15,576 nt of DNA from Nitrosopumilaceae archaeon (GCA_021296165.1 JAGWAW010000033.1:8700-24275), one strand, 5' to 3'. Counted from the first letter of the stretch, positions 1 to 6,413 are shown. The notes: a model not told the origin generated them from the sequence alone. Program-made: numbers and translations.

Positions 1-450
1 GGATTCGCCCCCCGCCTCGGGAGGCTCGGGAACGTCTGGGGTACCGGGGACCGCGGCGGCCTCCGTATGAATAGCCGGGGCGGCGACCGGAGCCGCACCG
101 GATTCACCAGCGTCCCCGGCGACTTCCGCATCTCCGTCCAGCCCCGCATACTCGGGAGCGTTGGGATCGTCCACCACGGCATCCTGCTCTCTTGGGGCGG
201 AGGCGGAGTACGACATGCGGCCGCTCTTGGCGATGGCCTGCTCCACTTCTTTCAGCCGGGCCCGGTATGTGTGTAGCAGCTCCTGACGCTCGGACGCATA
301 GGTGGGATCCCGCTCCAGCAGGGAAACGGTCCTCTCCAGCACGTTCCGCTCAGAGCGCAGGGCCGAACCTGCGGCCCTCCGGCCGCGCCGGATCAGGGCG
401 GCGGCGGCCACGCCGGCCACGCCGCAGAGAACGATCAAGATTTCCTGCAT
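1..450 (-). CDS. Membrane-anchored protein of unknown function (partial, 3' end outside window)
   Basis: I do not recognise a family. The open frame begins with ATG at 448-450 and stays open for 150 codons to the edge of the window, so the C-terminus is missing. Residues 3-20 (ILIVLCGVAGVAAAALI) form one hydrophobic segment followed by RRGRR, typical of an N-terminal membrane anchor with a cytoplasmic positive flank. Residues about 27-75 are charged and probably helical or coiled-coil (LERTVSLLERD, ELLHTYRARLKEVEQAIAK). The rest is a low-complexity acidic, Ala/Pro/Glu-rich tail. The ATG follows the TAG stop of rpl37e with no spacer, so it is probably the third gene of the lsm-rpl37e-X operon. 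No Shine-Dalgarno is visible, so translation may be coupled to L37e termination. Start and reality are fairly sure; function is unknown. Confidence 0.65.
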   Translation of the reverse strand, partial: MQEILIVLCGVAGVAAAALIRRGRRAAGSALRSERNVLERTVSLLERDPTYASERQELLHTYRARLKEVEQAIAKSGRMSYSASAPREQDAVVDDPNAPEYAGLDGDAEVAGDAGESGAAPVAAPAIHTEAAAVPGTPDVPEPPEAGGES

Positions 451-618
451 CTAGGTGTACCACTTGATCCACGAGTACCTTCTGATCTTGGAATCAGGGA
501 AACCGCAGCTGGCGCAGCGGTAGTGCCTCTTGTGCAGCGAGTTCTTGCCGCACCTCCTGCACCGTATGTGGGTCTTCTTCCTGGTCAGCTTTCCCATGGA
601 TGTGGTTCCCTTCACCAC
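451..618 (-). CDS. rpl37e: 50S ribosomal protein L37e
   Basis: Small zinc-ribbon protein of the archaeal/eukaryotic large ribosomal subunit, where L37e binds rRNA. The 55-residue product starts VVKGTTSMGK and carries the zinc-binding pattern CRRC (IRCRRCGK) followed by CASC (YRCASCGF), then the basic, aromatic C-terminus KIRRYSWIKWYT. Length and KGTTSMGK start match the family. I chose the GTG at 616-618 because a good Shine-Dalgarno, AGGTGA (625-630), lies six bases before it. The next GTG (613-615) and an ATG (595-597) are also in frame but less well placed. The Shine-Dalgarno overlaps the lsm stop codon, so the gene is read from the lsm transcript. The pairing of lsm with L37e is a common archaeal arrangement, which supports both calls. 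Confidence 0.93.
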   Translation of the reverse strand: MVKGTTSMGKLTRKKTHIRCRRCGKNSLHKRHYRCASCGFPDSKIRRYSWIKWYT

Positions 619-628
619 TGCCTCTCAC

Positions 629-862
629 CTAGTCGGAGGGAGGGGGTGATATCATTACCACGTTGTCGCCCCTGACCACGATGGTCCCCAAGTCGTTGGA
701 CTCGCCATCACTGGTAATCTCCTCGGAGCCGTCCAGCATCAGGTTCATGTGCTGGTCGAATCCCAGCAGGCTTCCCCGGATGGTCTTGTTGCCCTTGAGC
801 TTTATCAGCACGACCTTGTCAATGCTCTCGTCTAGTACCTTTACCGCCATATCTATGGACAT
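629..862 (-). CDS. lsm: Lsm/Sm-like archaeal protein (SmAP)
   Basis: Sm-fold protein. Archaeal SmAPs form heptameric rings that bind U-rich RNA and act in RNA processing and turnover in the cytoplasm. The 77-residue product shows both Sm motifs. Sm1 is the stretch DKVVLIKLKGNKTIRGSLLGFDQHMNLML, with the invariant G and the DxHMN loop. Sm2 is LGTIVVRGDNVVMISPP, with the RGD/N RNA-contact residues. Start: ATG at 860-862. A TTG immediately upstream (863-865) fits the TATA distance equally well, and an internal ATG at 848-850 is possible. The transcript is probably leaderless, with its promoter inside the end of the upstream amidohydrolase gene. rpl37e follows after 10 bases. Confidence 0.95.
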   Translation of the reverse strand: MSIDMAVKVLDESIDKVVLIKLKGNKTIRGSLLGFDQHMNLMLDGSEEITSDGESNDLGTIVVRGDNVVMISPPPSD

Positions 863-884
863 CAAGGGGCGAGTCGGAACAGCA

Positions 885-899
885 CTATATTAAAATTTC
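885..899 (-). promoter_or_regulatory. Box A/TATA promoter of lsm-rpl37e
   Basis: Read on the minus strand the sequence is TGAAATTTTAATATA. Its TATA-like core TTTAATATA (887-895) centres 26-29 bases before the TTG/ATG start of lsm, the distance expected for a leaderless archaeal transcript. It overlaps the last codons (Asn-Glu-Ile-Leu-Ile-stop) of the upstream gene. Confidence 0.6.
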
Positions 900-1607
900 A
901 TTTGGGCGGGTGCCGTCCAGCCTTCCCAGGCATTCTTGGCGCAGGTTCCTGACGATCTCGGCCAGTATGCGGCGGCCCGCCTCGGCGGTGGCGCTCCGGG
1001 GATCCCCCCACACACCGTTTCCGGTGGCCGCCGGGAATGACTCGGCGGCGGCCCTCTTGAGGCGCTCCACGCTGGCCGGCTCCATCCCGTCGGTCACCAG
1101 CCCCTTGCGGGCCCGGCTCATCCGCACCGCACCTGAGACGGCCAGCATAAGGGATGTCTCGACGAACCCACCGTGATCGAACCGCGATCTTGTGAAACGC
1201 CAGTACGAGAGAGCGTGCACCCTCGGGCCCCCTTCCGCGCGCCCGGAGACGAACCCGGAGAGCGCCCCGCGGTTGCCGTAGTGGCCGTTTATCAGGAATA
1301 TGTCGCGTATACCGTTGGCATGCAGCGAGTCGCAGACGTCTCCCAGCAGCGTCTCCAGCGTGGACTCCCGGATGCTGATCTGGAAGAACGGGGCATGCTC
1401 AAAGGAGACGCCCGTGTATATGGCGGGGGATACCAGAAAGCGGGGTCCCCGGCCCACCGCCGCGGCAACGGCCGATGATATGTCCGAGTCGGTGGAGACC
1501 GGCAGGTGGGGTCCGTGCTGCTCGGTGGATCCCACCGGTATGATGGCCGCGGCGCCCGCCGATATGCGCCCCCTCAGGGCCGGGTCCGTCCGGGAGTGGA
1601 GGTCCAT
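885..1607 (-). CDS. Creatininase/ArfB-family metal-dependent amidohydrolase
   Basis: Creatininase-superfamily hydrolase. The archaeal members with known function include the FAPy deformylase ArfB of riboflavin/F420 biosynthesis, which is the likeliest role here but is not proven. The 240-residue product has the family's metal-binding framework. It contains GSTEQHGPHLPVSTD (Glu29, His31, Asp40), INGHYGN (His109) and GGFVETS (Glu150). The position that is Glu in true creatininase (HYE) is Gly here (HYG), which argues against creatinine hydrolysis. The frame is open further upstream, but I chose ATG 1605-1607. It is one base after the purU TGA stop and has GGAGTGA just before it, so the two genes look translationally coupled. 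purU is also a formyl-releasing enzyme, so both members of the pair may free formate from formylated substrates. The family is sure; the substrate is not. Confidence 0.85.
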   Translation of the reverse strand: MDLHSRTDPALRGRISAGAAAIIPVGSTEQHGPHLPVSTDSDISSAVAAAVGRGPRFLVSPAIYTGVSFEHAPFFQISIRESTLETLLGDVCDSLHANGIRDIFLINGHYGNRGALSGFVSGRAEGGPRVHALSYWRFTRSRFDHGGFVETSLMLAVSGAVRMSRARKGLVTDGMEPASVERLKRAAAESFPAATGNGVWGDPRSATAEAGRRILAEIVRNLRQECLGRLDGTRPNEILI

Positions 1608-1608
1608 G

Positions 1609-2481
1609 TCACTCCTGCCGGATGTGGACCTTCCGCCAGTGTACTTGGAGGCGCCCCTCAAGATGCATCCGCACCGCCTCGGTCAGCGTCTCGGCCTCCA
1701 GCCTCTGGCCGGTGGACTTGATGGAGTCCAGCGTGTCTTCGGCATCCACCGGGAACGATTTTTGCAGTATGATGGGCCCCTGATCCAGGTTCTCGGTGAC
1801 ATAGTGGGAGGTCACCCCTATTATCTTGGTGCCCCTCTCGTACGCCTGCATGTACGCGTATGCCCCCGGGAAGGCGGGCAGCAGGGAGGGGTGTATGTTG
1901 ATTATGCGCCGTGGATACCTCCAGACAAAGTTGGGTGTGAGTATGCGCATGTACCTGGCCAGCACTATAAGGTCTATGCCGTATCGCCGGCATACCTCGA
2001 TCAGATGCGCCTCGGCCTTCTCCTGGTCCCGCTCCCGCACCGACACGAAGGGTATGCCGGCCCCCTCGGCCCGCCCCTTCAGGGTGTCTTCGGTGCCCAC
2101 CACGACGGATATGCGGCCCCTCAGCCGGCCGCCGGAGGCTGCCTTTAGAAGGTCCTCCAGGCAGTGCCCCTCCTTAGTCACGAACACGGCGATGTTCTGC
2201 AGTCCGCTTGAGGCATGGTACACGTTGACGTCCATTCCCTCCTTCCCGGCCAGTACGTGCAGCTCCGAGTCGAAGGACTCCGCGTCCAGATCCTGGAAGG
2301 ACGCCTCCAAATACATGCCGAAGAGCCCCTGTATAACGTTCTGGCTCACGGCCTCTATGTTGCCCCCCCGGGCAAATACGAACCCGGTGAACGCGGCGAC
2401 TATGCCCTCCCGGTCCTCGCCCACCACGGTTATCCCCACCCGCTTCCTGTCCATACGGTGCGGCGCCGGGGCGGCCGCCAT
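1609..2481 (-). CDS. purU: Formyltetrahydrofolate deformylase
   Basis: Hydrolyses 10-formyltetrahydrofolate to tetrahydrofolate plus formate, balancing one-carbon pools and supplying formate for purine synthesis. The 290-residue protein has the two-domain PurU layout. An N-terminal ACT regulatory domain (about 14-95: GITVVGEDREGIVAAFTGFVFARGGNIEAV) precedes a formyltransferase-fold catalytic domain (about 120-280). The catalytic triad is visible: Asn195 and His197 in NIHPSLLPAFPG, and Asp233 in ENLDQGPII. GTKIIGVTSHYVTE is also PurU-like. ATG 2479-2481 is taken as the start; Met10 (MDRKRVGITVV) would trim a non-conserved tail and is a real alternative. There is no obvious Shine-Dalgarno or private TATA box. 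The gene begins 11 bases after tRNA-Leu, so it may depend on the tRNA promoter. Confidence 0.93.
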   Translation of the reverse strand: MAAAPAPHRMDRKRVGITVVGEDREGIVAAFTGFVFARGGNIEAVSQNVIQGLFGMYLEASFQDLDAESFDSELHVLAGKEGMDVNVYHASSGLQNIAVFVTKEGHCLEDLLKAASGGRLRGRISVVVGTEDTLKGRAEGAGIPFVSVRERDQEKAEAHLIEVCRRYGIDLIVLARYMRILTPNFVWRYPRRIINIHPSLLPAFPGAYAYMQAYERGTKIIGVTSHYVTENLDQGPIILQKSFPVDAEDTLDSIKSTGQRLEAETLTEAVRMHLEGRLQVHWRKVHIRQE

Positions 2482-2492
2482 TATTAACCATG

Positions 2493-2577
2493 TGCGGGAG
2501 GCGGGATTCGAACCCGCGAACTCCTCAGAGACAGGGTCCTAAGCCCTGCGCCTTTGACCGGGCTTGGCAACCCCCGC
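2493..2577 (-). tRNA. tRNA-Leu (anticodon UAG)
   Basis: The 85-base cloverleaf reads on the minus strand. The acceptor arm pairs GCGGGGG with CTCCCGC (one G-U pair). The D arm is GCC/GGC around a loop containing GG. The anticodon arm is CAGGG-CTTAGGA-CCCTG, with anticodon TAG reading CUA codons. There is a long variable arm with a CTC/GAG stem, as class II tRNA-Leu requires, and a T arm GCGGG-TTCGAAT-CCCGC. The discriminator is A73. CCA is not encoded, and there is no intron. Confidence 0.96.
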
Positions 2578-2920
2578 GGGAGCAGTCGGGGGAGGGGCGA
2601 ACTTATCTGTATCGCGGAGACCGGCGGGAATTGCTGCGGTGCGTTGGTTGCCCGGGGACAGGTTGGCCGGCGCGGCGTCGCTCCAGTACGGCGAGGGCCG
2701 TCGGCCCGGGGGGTGGCCATACGCCGAACGGAGCGGGGGCTGGCCTGCGGGGGGCGGCAATATTGTGGACATGCCCCGAGCGCGACCGGCGGGTCTGGGG
2801 CCATGCCGGCGGTCAGCGCCGCTGCGGAGAATCCGTTCCACTGGTGGCCGGACATACGCTTTGGCAGGAACCCAGAACGCGGAGCGGGCTGCCCAAGCCG
2901 TACGGCGGGTCGTCGTGTGA
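2578..2920. other. Intergenic region, no gene seen
   Basis: This gap of about 340 bases lies between tRNA-Leu and the YHS-domain gene. Apart from the tRNA box A at its left end I see only GC-rich sequence and an isolated palindrome CAATATTG near 2758-2765. Open frames here exist on both strands at once and look like shadows of high GC content. Confidence 0.6.
2600..2608 (-). promoter_or_regulatory. Box A promoter of tRNA-Leu (and possibly purU)
   Basis: AGATAAGTT on the minus strand is the only AT-rich element in the GC-rich upstream region. It centres about 27 bases before the first tRNA base, the normal archaeal TATA distance. Confidence 0.5.
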
Positions 2921-3061
2921 TCATGAATCCGGCAGGGCAAAGCTGTCGGGGTCCCGCTCAAAGGCCCACCGGCACGAGGCGCAGCAGAACACATACTCCC
3001 GCCCCCGGTGGACAAGCCGGTCACCTCTCTCCACCTCGGCGCCGCACACAGGATCCCTCAC
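2921..3061 (-). CDS. YHS-domain small metal-binding protein
   Basis: This 46-residue protein is essentially a single YHS domain. It has DPVCG at residues 3-7, the typical GREYVFCCASCRWAFERDPDSF at 20-41, and four cysteines (Cys6, Cys26, Cys27, Cys30) suited to binding a soft metal such as copper. YHS domains occur alone, in metal-transporting ATPases and in heavy-metal proteins. I chose the GTG at 3059-3061: it overlaps the stop of the upstream membrane gene as GTGA, and AAGGAGGG sits seven bases before it, one of the best Shine-Dalgarno sites in the window. An upstream ATG giving MALHKEGPAVRDPVCG is possible but would mask that site. Translational coupling to the CcdA-like gene implies a joint role, perhaps passing metal or electrons at the membrane; that is inference. 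Confidence 0.85.
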   Translation of the reverse strand: MRDPVCGAEVERGDRLVHRGREYVFCCASCRWAFERDPDSFALPDS

Positions 3062-4035
3062 TGCCGGGCCCTCCTTATGTAGTGCCATCCTATGGGTGTC
3101 AGGATCATGGCGGCCAGCAGGGCGGGGACGGTGTCGGGGGGCAGCAGGGCGGGCGTCGCGTGCGTATGGGATGCCACGTGAAACTCGGGCGGGATGGACA
3201 ACATCGAGGCCAGGTTGTTCCATCCTATGTGTATTACGGTGTCCTCGTACCACTGGTGGCCGCCGGGGATGCCGTTTACCACCAGGAACGACCCTATCGC
3301 TATGAGCATCCAGCCGCTGGCCGCCTCTATGGTGCGGCGGCGGGCCGCCACCCCCCGCGCCGCGTTCACCCCCATTATGCCCAGCACCGCCAACAGTATC
3401 AGAGGGACGGCCCGCCCGAAGCCGTGCACGGCCCCCAGCCCCGCCCCGATCTCGGCGCTCCCGGTTCCGGCGACGTACACCAGCAGCCAGTAGAATAGGG
3501 GGTTGGGGCAGCCCACCCCGGCGTTGCCCAGAAGCAGCCCCATGAGGAGCGACTTGGCGTAGTCGCCCCTGCCCTGTATGAACCGGGGGGTGCCTGAGTA
3601 TGCGGGCAGCCGCAGCCGCACCAGGTCCAGCTGCGAGAGGCCGAACACGAAGGCGATCGCCCCGGCCGCCAGGAACATGTACCGGGAGGCCCCGTCCAGG
3701 CCCACCGTGCCGCCCAGCACGCCGGCCCCCATCGTGTATATGGTGATGGTGGCCGTGAGGCCCGCCCCGAAGAGCAGCGCCATGACGGGCCCCCGGCGGG
3801 CGCCCCGGCCCATGCTCATCGGCACCACTATGAAGACCAAGGGGAGTGTGCAGGGCAGCGCTATCATGGAGAGGCCCGCCACGTACGAGAGCACCAGCCA
3901 GGACGGGTACGAGACCTCGGCCCCGGCCCGGACCGAGACGCCGTGGGTGGCCGCAAATACGGCGCCCACCACTATCATGGACACCAACGCAAAGGCCGAC
4001 ACCACCAGGAGTTTCTTTGCGGAATCGGCGGCCAT
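3058..4035 (-). CDS. CcdA/DsbD-like cytochrome c biogenesis transmembrane protein
   Basis: Polytopic membrane protein of 325 residues related to CcdA and the membrane domain of DsbD, which move reducing equivalents from cytoplasmic thioredoxin across the membrane through two cysteines. There is an N-terminal hydrophobic segment at 9-29, then a helix with the LPCTLP motif (Cys62), several helices, and the second cysteine in GVGCPNP (Cys176), where CcdA has its partner. Further helices fall around 195-245 and a last one near residues 300-320, after a hydrophilic His-containing loop (FHVASHTHATPA). The frame is open upstream, but ATG 4033-4035 (MAADSAKK) is best, because a TATA box at 4057-4065 lies about 26 bases before it. 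The gene overlaps the YHS gene by four bases. A role in thiol or copper homeostasis fits; exact substrate unknown. Confidence 0.82.
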   Translation of the reverse strand: MAADSAKKLLVVSAFALVSMIVVGAVFAATHGVSVRAGAEVSYPSWLVLSYVAGLSMIALPCTLPLVFIVVPMSMGRGARRGPVMALLFGAGLTATITIYTMGAGVLGGTVGLDGASRYMFLAAGAIAFVFGLSQLDLVRLRLPAYSGTPRFIQGRGDYAKSLLMGLLLGNAGVGCPNPLFYWLLVYVAGTGSAEIGAGLGAVHGFGRAVPLILLAVLGIMGVNAARGVAARRRTIEAASGWMLIAIGSFLVVNGIPGGHQWYEDTVIHIGWNNLASMLSIPPEFHVASHTHATPALLPPDTVPALLAAMILTPIGWHYIRRARQ

Positions 4036-4056
4036 CGGCGTGATACTCCGTGCGCC

Positions 4057-4065
4057 GATATATGG
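4057..4065 (-). promoter_or_regulatory. TATA box of the ccdA-like/YHS operon
   Basis: CCATATATC on the minus strand centres about 26 bases upstream of the ATG at 4035. This points to a leaderless transcript and fixes the start of the CcdA-like protein. Confidence 0.65.
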
Positions 4066-4195
4066 CATGCGCTGCCGGGCATGGGTTCGCGGGGAACCGC
4101 TGCCAAATGATACACTGCGGTTCCATTGGTGTGGGCCGCGCCCCGGGGCCGGCCGGATCCGGAGCACGCCGCAGCATGCTGTAGTGCCCGAGAGA

Positions 4196-4264
4196 TGATT
4201 AGTAATTGGCATTTTGAGCGTGAAATCTTGGGGACTTTGAGCGTAGAATCCTTATTGCTAATCA
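4196..4264. repeat. Inverted repeat enclosing a tandem direct repeat
   Basis: TGATTAGTAAT (4196-4206) and ATTGCTAATCA (4254-4264) are inverted copies with one mismatch. Between them, TTTGAGCGTGAAATC (4213-4227) is repeated as TTTGAGCGTAGAATC (4236-4250), about 23-24 bases on. The block is clearly more AT-rich than its surroundings. It could be an operator array or a structured RNA; function unknown. Confidence 0.55.
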
Positions 4265-4285
4265 CTGGATGCGCCGCCCTTTCGT

Positions 4286-4306
4286 CCGGCCCGGCATTTG
4301 GGCCGG
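4286..4306. repeat. Perfect hairpin CCGGCCC / GGGCCGG
   Basis: Seven-base-pair GC stem (4286-4292 with 4300-4306) and a 7-base loop GGCATTT. Neither strand has a clean T-run right after it, so terminator function is uncertain. Confidence 0.4.
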
Positions 4307-4594
4307 GTTCTGTTCAATTTGGCGGCCCGGCTGGCGCGTGAGGCCGCTTAGGCTGGACGGACACCACGTAATCGTGTTACTATATGGCCTCGGTGTGAGC
4401 GACGAACCGCGGGAACCGCCGTATTCCCGAGGCCGTTCCGCATCATACCATCTGGTATCCCGGCCACCGGCAGTCCCGGCATTCTGGACATGTGACAGAC
4501 CGTGCGGGCATCCGCCGATCGTGACGGTGTCCGGCGCCGACGGGTGCCGGCGCGCCGCCCCGACAGGGTACGGCGGCCTTGGCAGTACGGCCGC

Positions 4595-5638
4595 CTATGC
4601 GGCGCCCGGTCCGGCCTTTCTGACCGGCCTCTTTGGCTGCGCTTCGGGGATCACCGTGACCGGCGCCTCGTTCACTATGATGGTGGGTATCTGGTTGTCC
4701 GGCGCTATCACGAACTTGGTGCCTTCCCTGAGCGCCTCTTCGGTGACGCGCAGCCTCTCCAGCATCTGGGCGTTGCCTGTGAAGTGCTCATCGGCGGCAT
4801 CGTTGACCAGCTCTATCTCCCTGGCCTTGGCTTCGGCGACGGTAATTATCGCCGTGGCCTCCCCCTCCGCTATCTTTATGGCGGCGCGCTTCTCGCCGTC
4901 GGCCTTGGTCTCGACGGCCGTGGCAAAGTCCAATGCGGCCTGCTTCTCGTTCTCGGCCTTGATTACCATGTTCATGGCGTCCTGGACGTCCTCCGGCGGC
5001 CGAACCTCCTTCAGCTCGACCCGGACTATCCCTATGCCCCAGCTCTTGGTCTCCTCTGTCATGCTTTTGTGTATGGCCTTGTTCAGGCTGGCCCTGTCGG
5101 AGTTGACCTGCTTGAAGTCCTTCCTCCCTATCTCGTTTCTCAGCGTGGTGCGCGCCAGCTCCACCACCTGCCGGTAGTAGTTGTTCACGTTGTACAGGGC
5201 GGACTTCAGGTCGGCCTCGCTGACCCGCTCCATGAGGTTCAGCATGCTGTCGCCGGTCTTGCCGACGCGGAAATAGACCTGCGCGTCGACGGTGCAGTTC
5301 AGGTTGTCCCTGGTTATCACGTCCTGCTTCGTGACGTCGACCAGCTGCTCGGTCACGTTCACCTTGTAGAGCTTTTGTATTGCGGGAAACACGTACGTGA
5401 TGCCGTAGCGCCTGAACCCGGTGAATCTGCCCAGCGTCTCTATGGCGCCGACGTGCGTCGGCCGGATGACGCGTATGCCTGAGAGGACGAACACGGCTAC
5501 AATTACGCCTGCCACGATTGCCGCTATCTCGCCTTCGGTCAATGCTTTGTCTGCGACTGGTGCGTATTTAAAGACTGGTCCGAAGGTTTCGGCACGGACG
5601 AGTGGTGGCCTGAACTGGAAGACAGTGGCGTCTAGCAC
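4595..5638 (-). CDS. SPFH/Band 7 (stomatin/prohibitin-like) membrane protein
   Basis: Membrane scaffold of the stomatin/prohibitin family, which forms large oligomers in lipid microdomains and often modulates membrane proteases. The 347-residue product has a single transmembrane segment at about 38-55 (IAAIVAGVIVAVFVLSGI). It is followed by the Band 7 domain at about 58-240, with IRPTHVGAIETLGRF, VDVTKQDVITRDNLNCTVDAQVYFRV, and WGIGIVRVELKEVRPPEDVQDAM. An Ala/Glu/Lys-rich coiled coil follows (about 225-295) and then a tail with IVNEAPVTVIPEAQ. The start used is GTG 5636-5638. TATA-like CTTAATG (5661-5667) lies about 26 bases upstream and TTTATCATT slightly farther, so the start is plausible but not certain. 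The usual partner NfeD is not present in the window. Residues 1-34 before the membrane segment are not typical of the family and may be mis-started. Confidence 0.9.
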   Translation of the reverse strand: MLDATVFQFRPPLVRAETFGPVFKYAPVADKALTEGEIAAIVAGVIVAVFVLSGIRVIRPTHVGAIETLGRFTGFRRYGITYVFPAIQKLYKVNVTEQLVDVTKQDVITRDNLNCTVDAQVYFRVGKTGDSMLNLMERVSEADLKSALYNVNNYYRQVVELARTTLRNEIGRKDFKQVNSDRASLNKAIHKSMTEETKSWGIGIVRVELKEVRPPEDVQDAMNMVIKAENEKQAALDFATAVETKADGEKRAAIKIAEGEATAIITVAEAKAREIELVNDAADEHFTGNAQMLERLRVTEEALREGTKFVIAPDNQIPTIIVNEAPVTVIPEAQPKRPVRKAGPGAA

Positions 5639-5749
5639 CCATATTGTCCCACAAGCGGCGCATTAAGGTAATGATAAACATAATGCACCGTCAAGAGCCC
5701 GTACTCGTGCAATCAGACTACCGCTCCTGCAGGGAGACCTTTCTTACGA

Positions 5750-5776
5750 GTATACAAATAACATCTACCGTATACA
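5750..5776. repeat. Two GTATACA copies exactly 20 bases apart
   Basis: GTATACA occurs at 5750-5756 and 5770-5776. Each contains the palindrome GTATAC, and the 20-base period is about two helical turns, so a protein could bind both on one face. They lie a little over 110 bases upstream of the SPFH start. Operator function is inference. Confidence 0.4.
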
Positions 5777-6035
5777 CAAGACGGAAACTATTGCGGCGCG
5801 CCGCCCGTTTCGGACAGACCCTGCAGGCCACGTTCTAGCACCAAGCCTACCGGGAGGCCAAGGCACCGACCCGCCGCAGGCGGCTGCCCGGGGACGGCGC
5901 AGCCGAATCAGTCTGTGCGCCACCTCCTTGGCATGGCGCTTCACGGACAGGGCGCGGCGTTCTGGCGGCTGTGTGGCCCTCCTGTGCTGCCTGCACCGCA
6001 ACTGCCACACCCGATATACAATCTAAATCATATTA

Positions 6036-6058
6036 TGTAAAAAATGTGTATATTTACA
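6036..6058. repeat. TGTAAA / TTTACA inverted repeat in an AT-rich patch
   Basis: TGTAAA (6036-6041) and TTTACA (6053-6058) form a perfect 6-base inverted repeat with an 11-base spacer. It sits inside an approximately 60-base block of A/T-dominated sequence that contrasts sharply with the GC-rich flanks. Confidence 0.4.
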
Positions 6059-6332
6059 AAATCGTAATCAGTAGTTGTGGAAACGAGCGCCACATGTTCA
6101 ACGGCCGCAATATGCCTGCACTCATTCCCCGCGGCGTGGTGCGCACACTCGCGAGACTCCCGTCTACAAACGAGGCCCGGTACCACACACCCTCCGTATC
6201 TTGGAAGACTATGTCCCAGCGGTTCCGCCCGGGGCCCTGATATGGCCGCCGCACCCGCAGACGTGCAGCCCGCGGCGCGTTGCATCTACATCCGGCGACC
6301 TGTCCTTGCGGGGGTTCGTGCGTCCCGCGCAT
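6054..6332 (-). CDS. Possible small protein of unknown function
   Basis: This weak candidate of 92 residues starts at ATG 6330-6332. Its middle (NRWDIVFQDTEGVWYRASFVDGSLASVRTTP) reads more like a folded protein than the Arg/Pro-rich shadow frames common here. A TATA-like TTAAA (around 6352-6356 on the minus strand) lies about 22 bases upstream, slightly short of the usual distance. The N-terminal 35 residues are Arg/Pro-rich and unconvincing, and the frame ends within the AT-rich patch. I recognise no family. It may be an orphan gene, a decayed fragment or chance. Confidence 0.25.
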   Translation of the reverse strand: MRGTHEPPQGQVAGCRCNAPRAARLRVRRPYQGPGRNRWDIVFQDTEGVWYRASFVDGSLASVRTTPRGMSAGILRPLNMWRSFPQLLITIL

Positions 6333-6413
6333 TCTGTAGTTTGATAGATCATTTAAGATCGTAGAGACGATTTGCCCGCCCCGACACCCGCCCTTGCGGG
6401 GTTCCAAAGTTGG

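Larger units (their letters stand above)
4036..4594. other. Intergenic region with repeats, no gene seen
   Basis: These roughly 560 bases lie between the SPFH gene and the ccdA-like gene. They hold the ccdA-like promoter, an 11-base inverted repeat enclosing a direct repeat (4196-4264), and a perfect 7-base-pair hairpin (4286-4306). No open frame here has recognisable protein character. Confidence 0.55.
5639..6410. other. Long, mostly non-coding gap
   Basis: About 770 bases between the SPFH gene and tRNA-Val. The left end carries the likely SPFH promoter and the doubled GTATACA motif. A patch at 6010-6070 is extremely AT-rich for this genome. One weak open frame on the minus strand (6054-6332) is listed separately. 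No tRNA or recognisable RNA gene was found in it. Confidence 0.55.

Noticed and set aside
1300..2148. Long plus-strand open frame opposite purU and the creatininase-like gene
   Set aside because: It runs antisense to two clear families, has no recognisable domain and no promoter, and is a shadow of GC-rich codons.
2490..3498. Several overlapping plus- and minus-strand frames of 100-300 residues
   Set aside because: They cross the tRNA-Leu gene and the antisense of the YHS and ccdA-like genes, are Arg/Pro/Gly-rich, and have no family features.
4502..5482. 326-residue plus-strand open frame opposite the SPFH gene
   Set aside because: The composition mirrors the SPFH coding strand (repeated Val/Leu/His/Arg); the SPFH protein is unmistakable.
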